Under the pieces are notes generated by a model. The model was not told the DNA's origin and did not search any database. It saw nothing but the letters and a program-made list of their open reading frames with translations. From assembly GCF_016744155.1 (NCBI RefSeq), contig NZ_JADGEW010000005.1:124001-188000 (forward strand): a DNA stretch of 64,000 nt. The letters are read 5' to 3'. This stretch comes from Amphritea sp. (GTDB taxonomy: Bacteria; Pseudomonadota; Gammaproteobacteria; Pseudomonadales; Balneatricaceae). Shown piece after piece: positions 37,922 through 49,097 of the stretch; positions within the stretch are counted from its first letter, which is position 1, and each line of letters starts with the position of its first letter. The translations under genes and the position numbers were made by a program.

Positions 37922-39259
37922 ATGACGCTGAAGCAACAGCTTTCCAGCCTTACTAAACCTCTGTTGCTAGCTTGTGTGCTAAGCGGATCGGCAACTGCGC
38001 TGTTTGCAGCAGACGCTGTATCTGAGGCAGAACAGGTTAAGAGTATTCCGCTGGAAGAGATCCGTCTGTTTACCGAAGTATTTGAGCGTATTAAAAATTC
38101 CTATGTTGAGCCTGTTGACGATGCCGAGCTGCTGGAAAGTGCAGTGCGGGGTATGTTAGCGGGGCTTGATCCCCACTCTGCCTATCTTGAGGCGGATGCC
38201 TTTTCTGATTTGCAGAGTCACACCAGTGGAGAGTTTGGTGGGCTGGGTATTGAAGTGGGCATGGAAAACGGTTTTATACGGGTTATTGCTCCTATAGATG
38301 ATACTCCCGCGTATCGGGCCGGCGTTAAAGCGGGTGATCTGATTATCAAACTGGGGGACCAGTCGGTTCAGGGGATGGAACTTGGCGATGCGGTCAAGCT
38401 GATGCGGGGTAAGCCTGGTTCAGAGCTGCTGTTGACAGTCGTCCGGGAAGGCCAAGATAAACCGTTGGAGATTATGGTGGTGCGGGATGTGATCCGTGTG
38501 GCCAGTGTTAAACAGCGGATGCTGGACGACGGCATCGGTTATCTGCGTATTACCCAGTTTCAGGTGAATACGGGTAAGGATCTGTTAAAAGCGATTGAGC
38601 GACTTCAAGACGAATCGGACCTTAGAGGACTGGTTCTTGATCTGAGAAACAATCCGGGTGGGGTATTACGTGCGGCGGTTGAGGTCAGTGATAGCTTTAT
38701 TGATCAGGGCTTGATTGTTTACACTCAGGGCCGGGTGGAAAATTCAGAGCTACGCTACAACGCCACCACGAAAACATTAGTGGATAGCAGTTTGCCGCTT
38801 GTTGTCTTGATCAACCAAGGTTCAGCTTCTGCGTCTGAAATTGTAGCCGGAGCGCTTCAGGACCATGCTCGGGCTATAGTTATGGGTGTAGATAGCTTCG
38901 GTAAAGGCTCTGTGCAGACAATTCTTCCGCTTACAAAAAAGCGGGCATTGAAATTAACGACTGCACGTTATTACACACCGAATGGTCGCTCTATTCAGGC
39001 TCAGGGTATTGTGCCTGATATCTATGTAGCTGACGCCAATATCAGTCTCAAAGAGTCTGGCAATTACCTTAAGGAACGTGATCTTAGTGGTCACCTTGAG
39101 AACGGGCCTGAGGATGTTGATACTGATGCCCAGCTTCGAACCTCTCTGGCAGAAAAAGACTTTCAGCTTTATGAGGCCTTCAATCTGCTCAAGGCGTTAT
39201 CAATTATTAAGCCGTTTGCCGCAGTCGAACAGCCTGAAATGGAAAGCGCCGTTCAGTGA
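37922..39259 (+). CDS. Carboxyl-terminal processing protease, S41 (CtpA)
   Basis: A 445-residue exported S41 protease. A signal peptide (LTKPLLLACVLSGSATALFA) is followed by a PDZ domain (GLGIEVGMENGFIRVIAPIDDTP; about residues 95-180) and the catalytic core with Ser in NQGSASASEIVAGALQ and Lys in GKGSVQTILPL. It would cleave periplasmic substrates from the C-terminus. An AAGGATGA Shine-Dalgarno precedes ATG. Its stop overlaps the GTG start of the next gene. CtpA-like genes next to envC are common outside enterics. Confidence 0.93.
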   Translation: MTLKQQLSSLTKPLLLACVLSGSATALFAADAVSEAEQVKSIPLEEIRLFTEVFERIKNSYVEPVDDAELLESAVRGMLAGLDPHSAYLEADAFSDLQSHTSGEFGGLGIEVGMENGFIRVIAPIDDTPAYRAGVKAGDLIIKLGDQSVQGMELGDAVKLMRGKPGSELLLTVVREGQDKPLEIMVVRDVIRVASVKQRMLDDGIGYLRITQFQVNTGKDLLKAIERLQDESDLRGLVLDLRNNPGGVLRAAVEVSDSFIDQGLIVYTQGRVENSELRYNATTKTLVDSSLPLVVLINQGSASASEIVAGALQDHARAIVMGVDSFGKGSVQTILPLTKKRALKLTTARYYTPNGRSIQAQGIVPDIYVADANISLKESGNYLKERDLSGHLENGPEDVDTDAQLRTSLAEKDFQLYEAFNLLKALSIIKPFAAVEQPEMESAVQ

Positions 39260-40170
39260 AACGTATTGAGAGTTCAGTGAGACGCTGCCTTCGGCTGTTT
39301 GATCTGTTTATTTCCGGAGTTCTTGGGAGTGCTATTTTACTGACTGTCATCGTTCAGCCGGTAGCCGCTGATACGGAGTCATCCCGTCTGATTATTATTG
39401 TTGATGATGTGGGGAATAATCTTGAGCAGGGTATTGCTGCCATCAATCTGCCTGGGCCAGTGGCTTATTCGGTATTGCCGCATACGCCTCACAGTGTTGC
39501 GCTGGCTGAGATGGCTTATGGTCAGGGTAAAGAGGTTATGTTGCATGCTCCTATGGCGAATACTGCGCACCTGAAGCTAGGTCCGGGAGGTCTGACCGAC
39601 GATATGACCCATCAGCAATTAAAAAAAATGTTGCGTGGGAATATTGAAGCGGTTCCTTATGTTGCCGGGGTTAATAATCACATGGGAAGTTTGTTGACGC
39701 AAAGGCGTCAGAAAATGGACTGGGTGATGGAGGTTCTTGCAGAGCAGGGGTTGTTCTTTCTCGATAGTAAAACCACCACCAAGACTATGGCCTGGAAATC
39801 TGCTTATTCTCAGGGAGTCCCATGGCTTATGCGGGATGTTTTTCTTGATCACGAACAGACAACGGCTTTTGTTGATAAGCAATTTCGTTATGGGCTAAAG
39901 CTGGCGCGTGAACAGGGCTTTGCTGTTCTGATCTGTCATCCATACCCTGTGACTATTGAATATCTTAAGCATGCGCTGCCTAAGATTGGCGAGTTGGGAA
40001 TCCAGTTGGTGTCACCCAGTGCTTTTTTGTTTCAGCAGGCAGAAGCCAGAAGGCTGGTTGAAGCTCAGCAAGCAGATCGTAAGTTAGAGAGTGTCTGTGA
40101 TCAAAATGAAGGACGCTGCCAGACGGCTTTGGCCCGCCAAAACGGTAATGCTCAGTTAGAATCGAACTAA
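39256..40170 (+). CDS. yibQ: Divergent polysaccharide deacetylase (YibQ family)
   Basis: A 304-residue exported protein with an N-terminal hydrophobic segment (ISGVLGSAILLTVIVQPVAA) and a divergent NodB-like domain. Landmarks are LIIIVDDVGNNLEQG with the Asp pair, AYSVLPHTPHS, EVMLHAPMAN, GVNNHMGSLLTQ, FFLDSKTT and AVLICHPYPVTIEYL. The usual deacetylase metal motif is altered; activity is unknown. The GTG start overlaps the ctpA stop. It closes a group conserved from E. coli to Oceanospirillales. Confidence 0.9.
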   Translation: MKRIESSVRRCLRLFDLFISGVLGSAILLTVIVQPVAADTESSRLIIIVDDVGNNLEQGIAAINLPGPVAYSVLPHTPHSVALAEMAYGQGKEVMLHAPMANTAHLKLGPGGLTDDMTHQQLKKMLRGNIEAVPYVAGVNNHMGSLLTQRRQKMDWVMEVLAEQGLFFLDSKTTTKTMAWKSAYSQGVPWLMRDVFLDHEQTTAFVDKQFRYGLKLAREQGFAVLICHPYPVTIEYLKHALPKIGELGIQLVSPSAFLFQQAEARRLVEAQQADRKLESVCDQNEGRCQTALARQNGNAQLESN

Positions 40171-40203
40171 TTCTTAGTTTTCTAAAAAGCGCTTAACCAA
40201 GCT

Positions 40204-40971
40204 TTACAGTAGCAGCAGTCCATCTACTATCAACTTGATTCCCACTAGAATGGTCAGAGTCTCAAAGATTTTCTTTATCGCTGAATTGCCTTTTTTTAGA
40301 GCAATATGGGTGCCGGTATAGGCACCAATAATTGCGCCGGCTATTAGGGCTGGTAACCACTCCCAGTGAGGTGGTTGTTGTAGTGCGACGGTAATGGCTC
40401 CGGAACCGTTCCAGAAAAGTCCTACCAAAATCAAAACGTAAGCGACGGCAGTCTTATAATCCAGACCAAACCAGCGTACCAGCCAGATGGTGACAAAGAG
40501 CCCAGTGCCTGAGGTTAAGGAGCCGTTGAGAATTCCGATCAGACAAAGTACGGTACCTCCCAGGCATAAGCCTCGGAGATCCCGGTTGCGGGATTGTTGG
40601 GATAAACCCAATTGGGGTTTAAATATTGAATAGATGCCCAGGCTTGTTGTGAGAATGCCGAGACAAAAGATGGTCAGGCTTTCCGGCAATCGGAGGATAA
40701 GTATGCCTCCTAAGACGACTCCGGGAAGACCACAGGCAAGGATGAATAGGCAGAAACGCAAATCCAGAGATTTCTCTCGCAGATGACGTAGTGTTGCGCC
40801 GACCCCGAGCGCTACACTAGCGATTTTGTGGGTTGCCAATGCGCTACTAAAACTAAGTCCGAGAAATAGGAGAACAGGTAGTTGCAGTAAACCTGCACCG
40901 CCACCGGCCATGGCTGACAGGCCATTAGCCAGTAACGAAATTAGTAGAAGGCTGAGTTGTTCAGTAATCAC
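40204..40971 (-). CDS. TauE/SafE-family sulfite exporter-like membrane protein
   Basis: A 255-residue polytopic protein (about seven or eight hydrophobic segments) with the TauE/SafE half-repeats: NGLSAMAGGGAGLLQLPVLLFLG near the start and GSLTSGTGLFVTIWLVRWFGLDYKTAVA in the second half. Members export sulfite, sulfoacetate or similar anions; the substrate cannot be read. The GTG start directly follows the slmA stop with no gap, so it is part of that operon. Confidence 0.88.
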   Translation of the reverse strand: MITEQLSLLLISLLANGLSAMAGGGAGLLQLPVLLFLGLSFSSALATHKIASVALGVGATLRHLREKSLDLRFCLFILACGLPGVVLGGILILRLPESLTIFCLGILTTSLGIYSIFKPQLGLSQQSRNRDLRGLCLGGTVLCLIGILNGSLTSGTGLFVTIWLVRWFGLDYKTAVAYVLILVGLFWNGSGAITVALQQPPHWEWLPALIAGAIIGAYTGTHIALKKGNSAIKKIFETLTILVGIKLIVDGLLLL

Positions 40972-41561
40972 TTAGCGACTGGCTGCAGCGGCAATCACAC
41001 TCCACTGATCGGCCCAGTTTGTCGTCGGGCGGGCTTTGAATTCGCTGCGTACAAACTGTCGTATCCTTCCTTCTGCGCATGCCAACATAAGATTAGCAGT
41101 CGCACCAGCAGGGAGTTCAGTTCGCAACCCTTCCGTCTGTTCAGCGGTACGAAGGATCTGTTTTAACTGGGTTTCCACGCGTTCAAAGAACTGGTTGATT
41201 CGCTGTCGCAAACGATCAGTTTCTCCAGACAGAGCGTCTCCGGTGAGAATTCGCCCCATGCCTGGGTTCTTTTCAACAAACGCCAGTAACAGGGTGAGGA
41301 TCTGCTCACATTGTTTCATAGCATTAGCATCAGAACCGGTGATGATAGTAATCCGGCTGAACACGGTGTCCTCGATAAAAGCAATTAGGCCTTCAAACAT
41401 TCGGGCCTTACTCGGAAAGTGGCGATATAGCGCCGCCTCCGATACGCCGACATGCTTAGCCAGCGCTGCCGTGGTGATCCGCGCACCCGGATCATTTTCC
41501 AGCATCATCGCCAGGGATTGCAAAATTTGCTCCCGGCGTGAGGGTTTTTCCTGAACATCCA

Positions 41562-41562
<1 letters not shown>
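40972..41562 (-). CDS. slmA: Nucleoid occlusion factor SlmA (TetR family)
   Basis: A 196-residue TetR-fold protein with the SlmA start [43 protein letters not shown] (helix-turn-helix, about residues 9-55). The later block [15 protein letters not shown] and the C-terminal [20 protein letters not shown] are typical of SlmA, not of drug-binding TetR. It binds chromosomal sites and blocks FtsZ assembly over the nucleoid. Its ATG overlaps the argB stop by one base. Confidence 0.94.
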
Positions 41563-43890
<2,328 letters not shown>

Positions 43891-43937
43891 CGGATCAGGT
43901 AGTCCTTATTAGATGCTTTAAGAAAATTTGATGATTC

Positions 43938-44393
43938 TCAGTGACGGCCGGAGGAGCCGAAACCGCCTTCGCCTCTGTCACTATCACTAAACTCTTCAAC
44001 CACTTCAAATGTAGCCTGAACCACAGGGACCAGAACCAGTTGAGCGATACGTTCTCCCGGGTTTACCGTAAAGGCTGTTTGGCTACGATTCCAGCAAGAA
44101 ACCATCAGCTGTCCCTGGTAATCAGAATCGATCAGACCAACGAGGTTGCCCAGCACAATGCCGTGTTTATGCCCCAGCCCTGAACGTGGCAGGATCATGG
44201 CGCAGAGGCTCGGATCTTCAATGTGGATAGCGATGCCTGTGGGTAATAGTTCAGTCTGTCCCGGTTCAAGCGTTATAAGTTGATCAAGACACGCCCTGAG
44301 ATCTAGTCCGGCTGAACCTTCAGTCGCATAGTGGGGCAGCGGGAATTTATTGCCGATACGCTGATCCAGCAATTTAACCTGAAGTTTCTGCAT
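43938..44393 (-). CDS. dut: Deoxyuridine 5'-triphosphate nucleotidohydrolase
   Basis: A 151-residue trimeric dUTPase with the five family motifs: [47 protein letters not shown] and the C-terminal P-loop-like [12 protein letters not shown]. It hydrolyses dUTP to dUMP. It lies 3 bases after coaBC, the classical dfp-dut pair. Confidence 0.97.
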   Translation of the reverse strand: MQKLQVKLLDQRIGNKFPLPHYATEGSAGLDLRACLDQLITLEPGQTELLPTGIAIHIEDPSLCAMILPRSGLGHKHGIVLGNLVGLIDSDYQGQLMVSCWNRSQTAFTVNPGERIAQLVLVPVVQATFEVVEEFSDSDRGEGGFGSSGRH

Positions 44394-44396
44394 TTT

Positions 44397-45605
44397 TTAG
44401 TTGTCCCCTTTCTGCTCAGCCGCTGCGATGATTTCAATGAGTTTACTTGCCAGTTGACGTTTACTGCTCAGAGGTAGTTGTTTAACTTCTTGATGACTGA
44501 CAACCGTGACAGCATTATCGTCACTGTTAAATCCTATATCGCTGCGGGATACATCGTTGGCGATAATTAGGTCCAGATTTTTGCGCTCAAGTTTTCCCTG
44601 AGCATAGCTGACCACATCACGGGTCTCGGCGGCAAAACCGACGGTATAGGGCTTGTTTTGTTGAGCTGCGACGGTAGCGACAATATCCGGATTTTTGACC
44701 AGATGTAGCTCCATGATCTCTTCATTGCCTTTTTTCATCTTATGCTCAGCTACCGATACCGGGCGATAATCTGCCACAGCGGCTGAAGCGATGAAAATAT
44801 CGCATTGGTCTATACCCTGCAAAGAGGCTTCAAGCATCTCTTCGGCACTTTGTACCATGATGCGTTTGCAGCGAGAGGGTGCTGGCAGGTTTACCGGGCC
44901 ACTGATCAGGGTCACTAGTGCCCCGGCATCGACCGCAGCTTCAGCCAGCGCATAGCCCATTTTTCCAGAGCTGTGGTTGCTGATGTAGCGAACTGGGTCT
45001 AGTGCTTCGCGGGTAGGACCTGCGGTGATGAAAACCTGCTTGCCGCTGAGTAATCCCCGGTCAAATAGAGCGGCTGTCTGCTCGGCAATTTCCAGAGGTT
45101 CTAGCATTCGGCCGGGGCCAGTATCACCACAGGCCTGCTCGCCTACGCCGGGGCCCAAAAGACGAACGCCTTTAGCTTGCAAACTGGCTGCGTTTTTCTG
45201 GGTTTGCTGATCACGCCACATCGCTTGATTCATGGCCGGAGCCAACACTATGGGGGCTTCGGTAGCCAGACAAAGCGTCGTCAGCAGATCATTGCCCTGG
45301 CCGCTGTCCATTCGTGCCATAAAGTCGGCGCTGGCAGGAGCGATTAGCACCATGTCAGCCCATTTGGCTAGTTCAATGTGGCCCATGCCTGCCTCTGCTT
45401 CCGGGTCCAGTAAGTGTAGATGCACTGGGTTTCCGGACAAGGCTTGCATTGTCAGCGGTGTGATAAATTCTGTTGCGGCGGGTGTCATTACGATCTGGAC
45501 ATCAGCCCCTGCGCCTTTTAGGAGTCGGGTCAATTCTGCACTTTTATAGGCAGCGATGCCGCCGGTGATGCCTAAAAGGATCTGTCTGTTAGTAAGTCTC
45601 TGCAT
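44397..45605 (-). CDS. coaBC: Bifunctional phosphopantothenoylcysteine decarboxylase/synthetase
   Basis: A 402-residue CoaBC. The CoaC flavoprotein half (about residues 1-185) shows [14 protein letters not shown], the PAMNQAMW loop and the catalytic Cys in [13 protein letters not shown]. The CoaB half shows [47 protein letters not shown] and GFAAET. It makes 4'-phosphopantetheine from phosphopantothenate and cysteine. It leads the coaBC-dut-algC-argB-slmA operon and is divergent from radC across 237 bases. Confidence 0.97.
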   Translation of the reverse strand: MQRLTNRQILLGITGGIAAYKSAELTRLLKGAGADVQIVMTPAATEFITPLTMQALSGNPVHLHLLDPEAEAGMGHIELAKWADMVLIAPASADFMARMDSGQGNDLLTTLCLATEAPIVLAPAMNQAMWRDQQTQKNAASLQAKGVRLLGPGVGEQACGDTGPGRMLEPLEIAEQTAALFDRGLLSGKQVFITAGPTREALDPVRYISNHSSGKMGYALAEAAVDAGALVTLISGPVNLPAPSRCKRIMVQSAEEMLEASLQGIDQCDIFIASAAVADYRPVSVAEHKMKKGNEEIMELHLVKNPDIVATVAAQQNKPYTVGFAAETRDVVSYAQGKLERKNLDLIIANDVSRSDIGFNSDDNAVTVVSHQEVKQLPLSSKRQLASKLIEIIAAAEQKGDN

Positions 45606-45842
45606 ACAAGGTAACTGTTATATCTGCAGTAATTCGGGAGGCATAAGATACCACTATCTATGATTGAGTTACATTCCTGAAGTTGGTCTACACTAAGTTC
45701 GTTAAAATGATATCGCTAAGAAAGACGTGAATAAGTTCTCTGTGCAGCAGGCTATTCGATTGTAGGCAGAGAGCAGATGGGGCTTATTCATACCTGATCT
45801 AATCGTTAATAGAAGCAAATAAAACAACACAAGGATGTGGAT

Positions 45843-46517
45843 ATGGCTATTACTGACTGGCCGGAGGCTGAACGCCCCCGTGAGAAGCTTTTACTGCAGG
45901 GGGCATCAAGTTTATCTGATGGAGAGCTGCTGGCTATTTTTTTACGTACCGGGGTGAAAGGTCAGAGCGCGGTGGATCTGGCGCGACACTTACTACTGAG
46001 GTTTGGTGGCTTACGGCCACTTATTCGGGCAGATCAGCAAGCGTTTTGTCAGGAGCTGGGGCTGGGGCCGGCAAAATATGTTCAGTTGCAGGCAGTGATG
46101 GAGATCAGTCGACGCTGTCAGGCTGAGCAACTGCAGCGAGATTCTGCCCTGACGTCACCGGACCTTGTGCGGGAGTATCTGCAGCTTCAGTTAAGCGATC
46201 GTAGTCGGGAAGTGTTTGCCTGCTTGCTACTGGATAGTCAGCACAGGGTTATCTGCTATGAAGAGTTGTTTAAAGGCACTATCGACAGTGCCGCTGTACA
46301 TCCACGGGAGGTAGTAAAGTTGGCTTTGAGCCATAATGCTGCAGCGATGATTTTGGCGCACAATCATCCGTCAGGCGTTGCTGAACCAAGTCAGGCGGAC
46401 CAGTCCATAACCCTACGAATAAAGGAAGCGCTGCAATTGGTGGATATTCGTTTGCTGGATCATATGGTGGTGGGAGCAGGAGTAAGCGTTTCTCTGGCTG
46501 AAAGGGGTTTGATCTGA
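45843..46517 (+). CDS. radC: RadC family JAMM/MPN+ domain protein
   Basis: A 224-residue RadC from ATG 45843, which has AAGGA 7 bases upstream; a GTG two codons earlier is less well placed. The N-terminal helix-hairpin-helix part ([30 protein letters not shown]) is followed by the MPN+ metal site: [18 protein letters not shown] and [16 protein letters not shown] with His-x-His and Asp. Its cell role is still unsettled. The radC-rpmB-rpmG-mutM order matches many gammaproteobacteria. Confidence 0.93.
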   Translation: MAITDWPEAERPREKLLLQGASSLSDGELLAIFLRTGVKGQSAVDLARHLLLRFGGLRPLIRADQQAFCQELGLGPAKYVQLQAVMEISRRCQAEQLQRDSALTSPDLVREYLQLQLSDRSREVFACLLLDSQHRVICYEELFKGTIDSAAVHPREVVKLALSHNAAAMILAHNHPSGVAEPSQADQSITLRIKEALQLVDIRLLDHMVVGAGVSVSLAERGLI

Positions 46518-46680
46518 TAATGAAGAAAAGCTAAACCTAGTTGGAGAGCTACGGGCAATAGAGCGGTATTGCCCAAGGTAAGGGCTTGTTCGCACCTTCG
46601 AAAAAGTAAATGGAAAGGGTTTGTGCGTACAGTGCCTAAATAAAGTAGGGGGCTATGTAGCAAATAGAGTTTGCTTTCTG
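46518..46680. other. Gene-free stretch between radC and rpmB, with a perfect dyad
   Basis: The only structure I can defend is GGGCAATA-GAGCGG-TATTGCCC at 46553-46574, a perfect 8-bp inverted repeat with a 6-base loop. It has no T-tract on either strand, so it is either an operator-like dyad or a 3' hairpin of radC. Confidence 0.6.
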
Positions 46681-46686
46681 TACAAT
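46681..46686 (+). promoter_or_regulatory. Candidate -10 of rpmB-rpmG
   Basis: TACAAT lies 155 bases before the rpmB start, directly upstream of a GC-rich GCGCGC start region typical of ribosomal promoters. The -35 is weak (TAGCAA at 17 bases). It implies a leader of about 150 nt. Confidence 0.4.
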
Positions 46687-46841
46687 GCGCGCTCTTCTAT
46701 CCACCGGTACGGGTTATTGTCTTTGATTTGGACGCTCCGCCTGAGGATATTGAGATCGCCCTGTTTATTGTTGGGATAACGGTTTCAGATCCAATAAGTA
46801 TCCGATAGAAGTTAAATGAACTAAGTTAAAAGGTATTTAAC

Positions 46842-47078
46842 ATGTCTCGAGTTTGCATGGTTACAGGTAAACGTCCTGTAACAGGGAACAATGTTTCCCA
46901 CGCACTGAACCGCACACGTCGTCGCTTTTTGCCAAACCTTCATTGGCACCGTTTCTGGGTTGAAAGCGAGCAGAAATATGTACGTCTGCGTGTTTCTTCA
47001 AAAGGTATGCGTATCATCGATAAGAAAGGTATTGATGTTGTGTTGACTGACGTTCGCAAGAACGGCATTAAAGTTTAA
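46842..47078 (+). CDS. rpmB: 50S ribosomal protein L28
   Basis: A 78-residue L28 nearly collinear with the E. coli protein: [39 protein letters not shown] and [17 protein letters not shown]. It is the single-Cys form, without a zinc ribbon. rpmG follows after 11 bases. Confidence 0.97.
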   Translation: MSRVCMVTGKRPVTGNNVSHALNRTRRRFLPNLHWHRFWVESEQKYVRLRVSSKGMRIIDKKGIDVVLTDVRKNGIKV

Positions 47079-47089
47079 GGAGCACGATT

Positions 47090-47245
47090 ATGCGCGATAA
47101 GATCAAGATGGTTTCTTCTGCTGGTACTGGTCACTTCTACACCACTACTAAGAACAAACGTACTACTCCTGACAAACTGGAAATGAAGAAATTCGATCCA
47201 GTTGTACGTCAGCACGTAATGTATAAAGAATCTAAGATTAAGTAA
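47090..47245 (+). CDS. rpmG: 50S ribosomal protein L33
   Basis: A 51-residue protein read directly from the sequence: [20 protein letters not shown] at the start, [19 protein letters not shown] next, ending MYKESKIK and TAA at 47243-47245. It contains no Cys, so it is the zinc-independent form. AAGGAG precedes the ATG. A terminator follows after 16 bases. Confidence 0.97.
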   Translation: MRDKIKMVSSAGTGHFYTTTKNKRTTPDKLEMKKFDPVVRQHVMYKESKIK

Positions 47246-47261
47246 TAGTCTTGGTGAATAT

Positions 47262-47289
47262 AAAAAACCCGGCTGGTCCGGGTTTTTTT
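47262..47289 (+). terminator. Rho-independent terminator of rpmB-rpmG
   Basis: AAAAAACCCGG pairs with CCGGGTTTTTT around a 5-base loop, with a T-run of seven. Confidence 0.94.
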
Positions 47290-47334
47290 GTGCCTGAACA
47301 GATCCTAACCTATAGCCCTGAAAGTTAGTTTACT

Positions 47335-48147
47335 ATGCCTGAATTACCCGAAGTTGAAACAACCCGCCGGGGTATAGAGCCTCATCTGGAAGGGCGGATC
47401 ATTAAAGATCTAACTGTCCGTCAGCCGAAGCTGCGTTGGCCTGTGCCCGAGCAGTTACAGACGTTGGTCTCGGGAAAGCGAGTTGTTTCGGTCACTCGGC
47501 GGGGAAAGTATCTCTTGCTCAATCTGTCGAATGGTGCGGTAATGGTTCATCTGGGTATGTCAGGTAGTCTCTATCTGGTACCTGCTGATCAGCCTCCAGG
47601 TTATCATGACCATGTAGATCTAGTGCTAGATTCAGGCATGGCGTTACGTCTGACAGATCCCCGGCGCTTTGGCTCTGTATTATGGCAGCCTTTGGGTGAA
47701 ACCCATGAGCTATTGGTTAAGCTAGGGCCTGAGCCGCTGAGTGACGGCTTTACTACAGATTATCTGCAGCAGTGTTGTTCTGAACGGAAGCAGTCAATAA
47801 AGCAGTTTATTATGAATAGTCATGTCGTCGTTGGTGTGGGTAATATTTACGCGAACGAAGCGCTATTCAAAGCAGGTATTCATCCGAAGCGGGCCGCTGG
47901 AAATATTTCTAAAGTGCGTCTCAATCGTTTGGTTGAAGAGATCCGCACTGTGCTGGCGAAAGCTATAGAGCAGGGTGGAACAACCCTGAAAGATTTTGTA
48001 GGTGGTGATGGACAACCAGGATATTTTAAGCAACAACTGAATGTGTACGGCCGTGGTGGTGAATCATGCCATCATTGCAAATCAACGCTGAAAGAGATTC
48101 GTCTTGGCCAGCGATCTACTGTTTACTGTCCGGAGTGTCAACACTGA
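47335..48147 (+). CDS. mutM: Formamidopyrimidine-DNA glycosylase
   Basis: A 270-residue Fpg. The catalytic start [17 protein letters not shown] gives Pro2 as nucleophile and Glu3; Lys and the helix-two-turn-helix ([21 protein letters not shown]) follow; and the C-terminal zinc finger reads CHHC and CPEC. It excises 8-oxoguanine and formamidopyrimidines. The stop overlaps the next start (TGATG), so the hydrolase gene is coupled. Confidence 0.97.
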   Translation: MPELPEVETTRRGIEPHLEGRIIKDLTVRQPKLRWPVPEQLQTLVSGKRVVSVTRRGKYLLLNLSNGAVMVHLGMSGSLYLVPADQPPGYHDHVDLVLDSGMALRLTDPRRFGSVLWQPLGETHELLVKLGPEPLSDGFTTDYLQQCCSERKQSIKQFIMNSHVVVGVGNIYANEALFKAGIHPKRAAGNISKVRLNRLVEEIRTVLAKAIEQGGTTLKDFVGGDGQPGYFKQQLNVYGRGGESCHHCKSTLKEIRLGQRSTVYCPECQH

Positions 48148-49055
48148 TGGGAATTCTTGCGCCATTATTGAAACCTACCCCTACAGGTGGAGAAATCTGC
48201 CCAACTCGGGAGGATCTACAGGACGCGCTTGGGAGCGAAATGTATCTCGCTAAGCGGGAGACTTTCCATGTGGGAGAGCTTCCGACTCACTGTGAGATCT
48301 ATGAGCATCATGTTGACTCTCCGATATTGCTTTTCCTGCCTGGGATAGGCACCTATGGCGAGCTCTATGCGGAGTTACTTTGGAACTTGTCGAAGAAAGG
48401 CTTTAATGTCGTTGCTATTGACCCTCCAGGGCACGGTTATTCCGGAGGTGAGCGGGGTGTTTACACGGTAGAATCGGTTCAGGAAGCGGTGTCTGAGGTT
48501 ATTGATGCTCTGGAACAGCGCTACAGCGGTCCCTGCTATATCTATGGCTTTTCTATCGGAGCGTTGCTGGCGGTTGCGGCAGCTGAGCATGATGAACGTA
48601 TTAAAAAAGTGGTTTGTGGCACTCTTCTGACAACAGAGGTTCCGCCCGACCTGTTTCATTTCCTGGGCTGGCAGTGGACCTGGGGCAGCGCCATGATCTT
48701 TCCTGCTGTCCGTCTACCACTTTCATGGCTGGTGGATTATGACCAATTATTGGCTGGTCATCCCGCAGGTCGATTGATAAACCAGGATCCAATGCTGGTG
48801 CTGGATTACCCGTTTAAGACGCTCTCCAGTATGTTTGGTCGTAAGGCTGGGATTATGCAGAGGCGTTATCCATTTGATGTGGCGATAGTGCAGGGTGATC
48901 GCGATGAGGTTCTGTCGATAGGCTATGGACGCCGGGTTGTCTCTGAAGCAGAGCATCCGATTGAATTAATTACGGTACCGGGTGAGGGGCATATGATGCC
49001 TCTCACTGCGCCTCCCAAATTGGCAGGCATTATTGCTGACTGGCTTAAAAACTAA
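48147..49055 (+). CDS. Alpha/beta-fold hydrolase of unknown substrate
   Basis: I use ATG 48147, overlapping the mutM stop; a longer frame from 48066 would lie within mutM. The 302 residues show an oxyanion region LFLPGIGTYGELYAELLWNLS, VVAIDPPGHGYSGGERG, nucleophile Ser in IYGFSIGALLAVAAAEH, and a late Asp/His pair (VQGDRDEV and GEGHMMPLT). This is a serine aminopeptidase/lysophospholipase-like (Hydrolase_4) pattern. The substrate is not recognisable. Confidence 0.82.
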   Translation: MGILAPLLKPTPTGGEICPTREDLQDALGSEMYLAKRETFHVGELPTHCEIYEHHVDSPILLFLPGIGTYGELYAELLWNLSKKGFNVVAIDPPGHGYSGGERGVYTVESVQEAVSEVIDALEQRYSGPCYIYGFSIGALLAVAAAEHDERIKKVVCGTLLTTEVPPDLFHFLGWQWTWGSAMIFPAVRLPLSWLVDYDQLLAGHPAGRLINQDPMLVLDYPFKTLSSMFGRKAGIMQRRYPFDVAIVQGDRDEVLSIGYGRRVVSEAEHPIELITVPGEGHMMPLTAPPKLAGIIADWLKN

Positions 49056-49097
49056 GGTTAATATTGGCATAAATAGAGGTAATGCTAAGTCGAACCT

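Noticed and set aside
41036-41554. 172-codon plus-strand frame antisense to slmA
   Set aside because: It is a shadow of a well-identified gene and has the biased Arg/Ser-rich composition of antisense frames.
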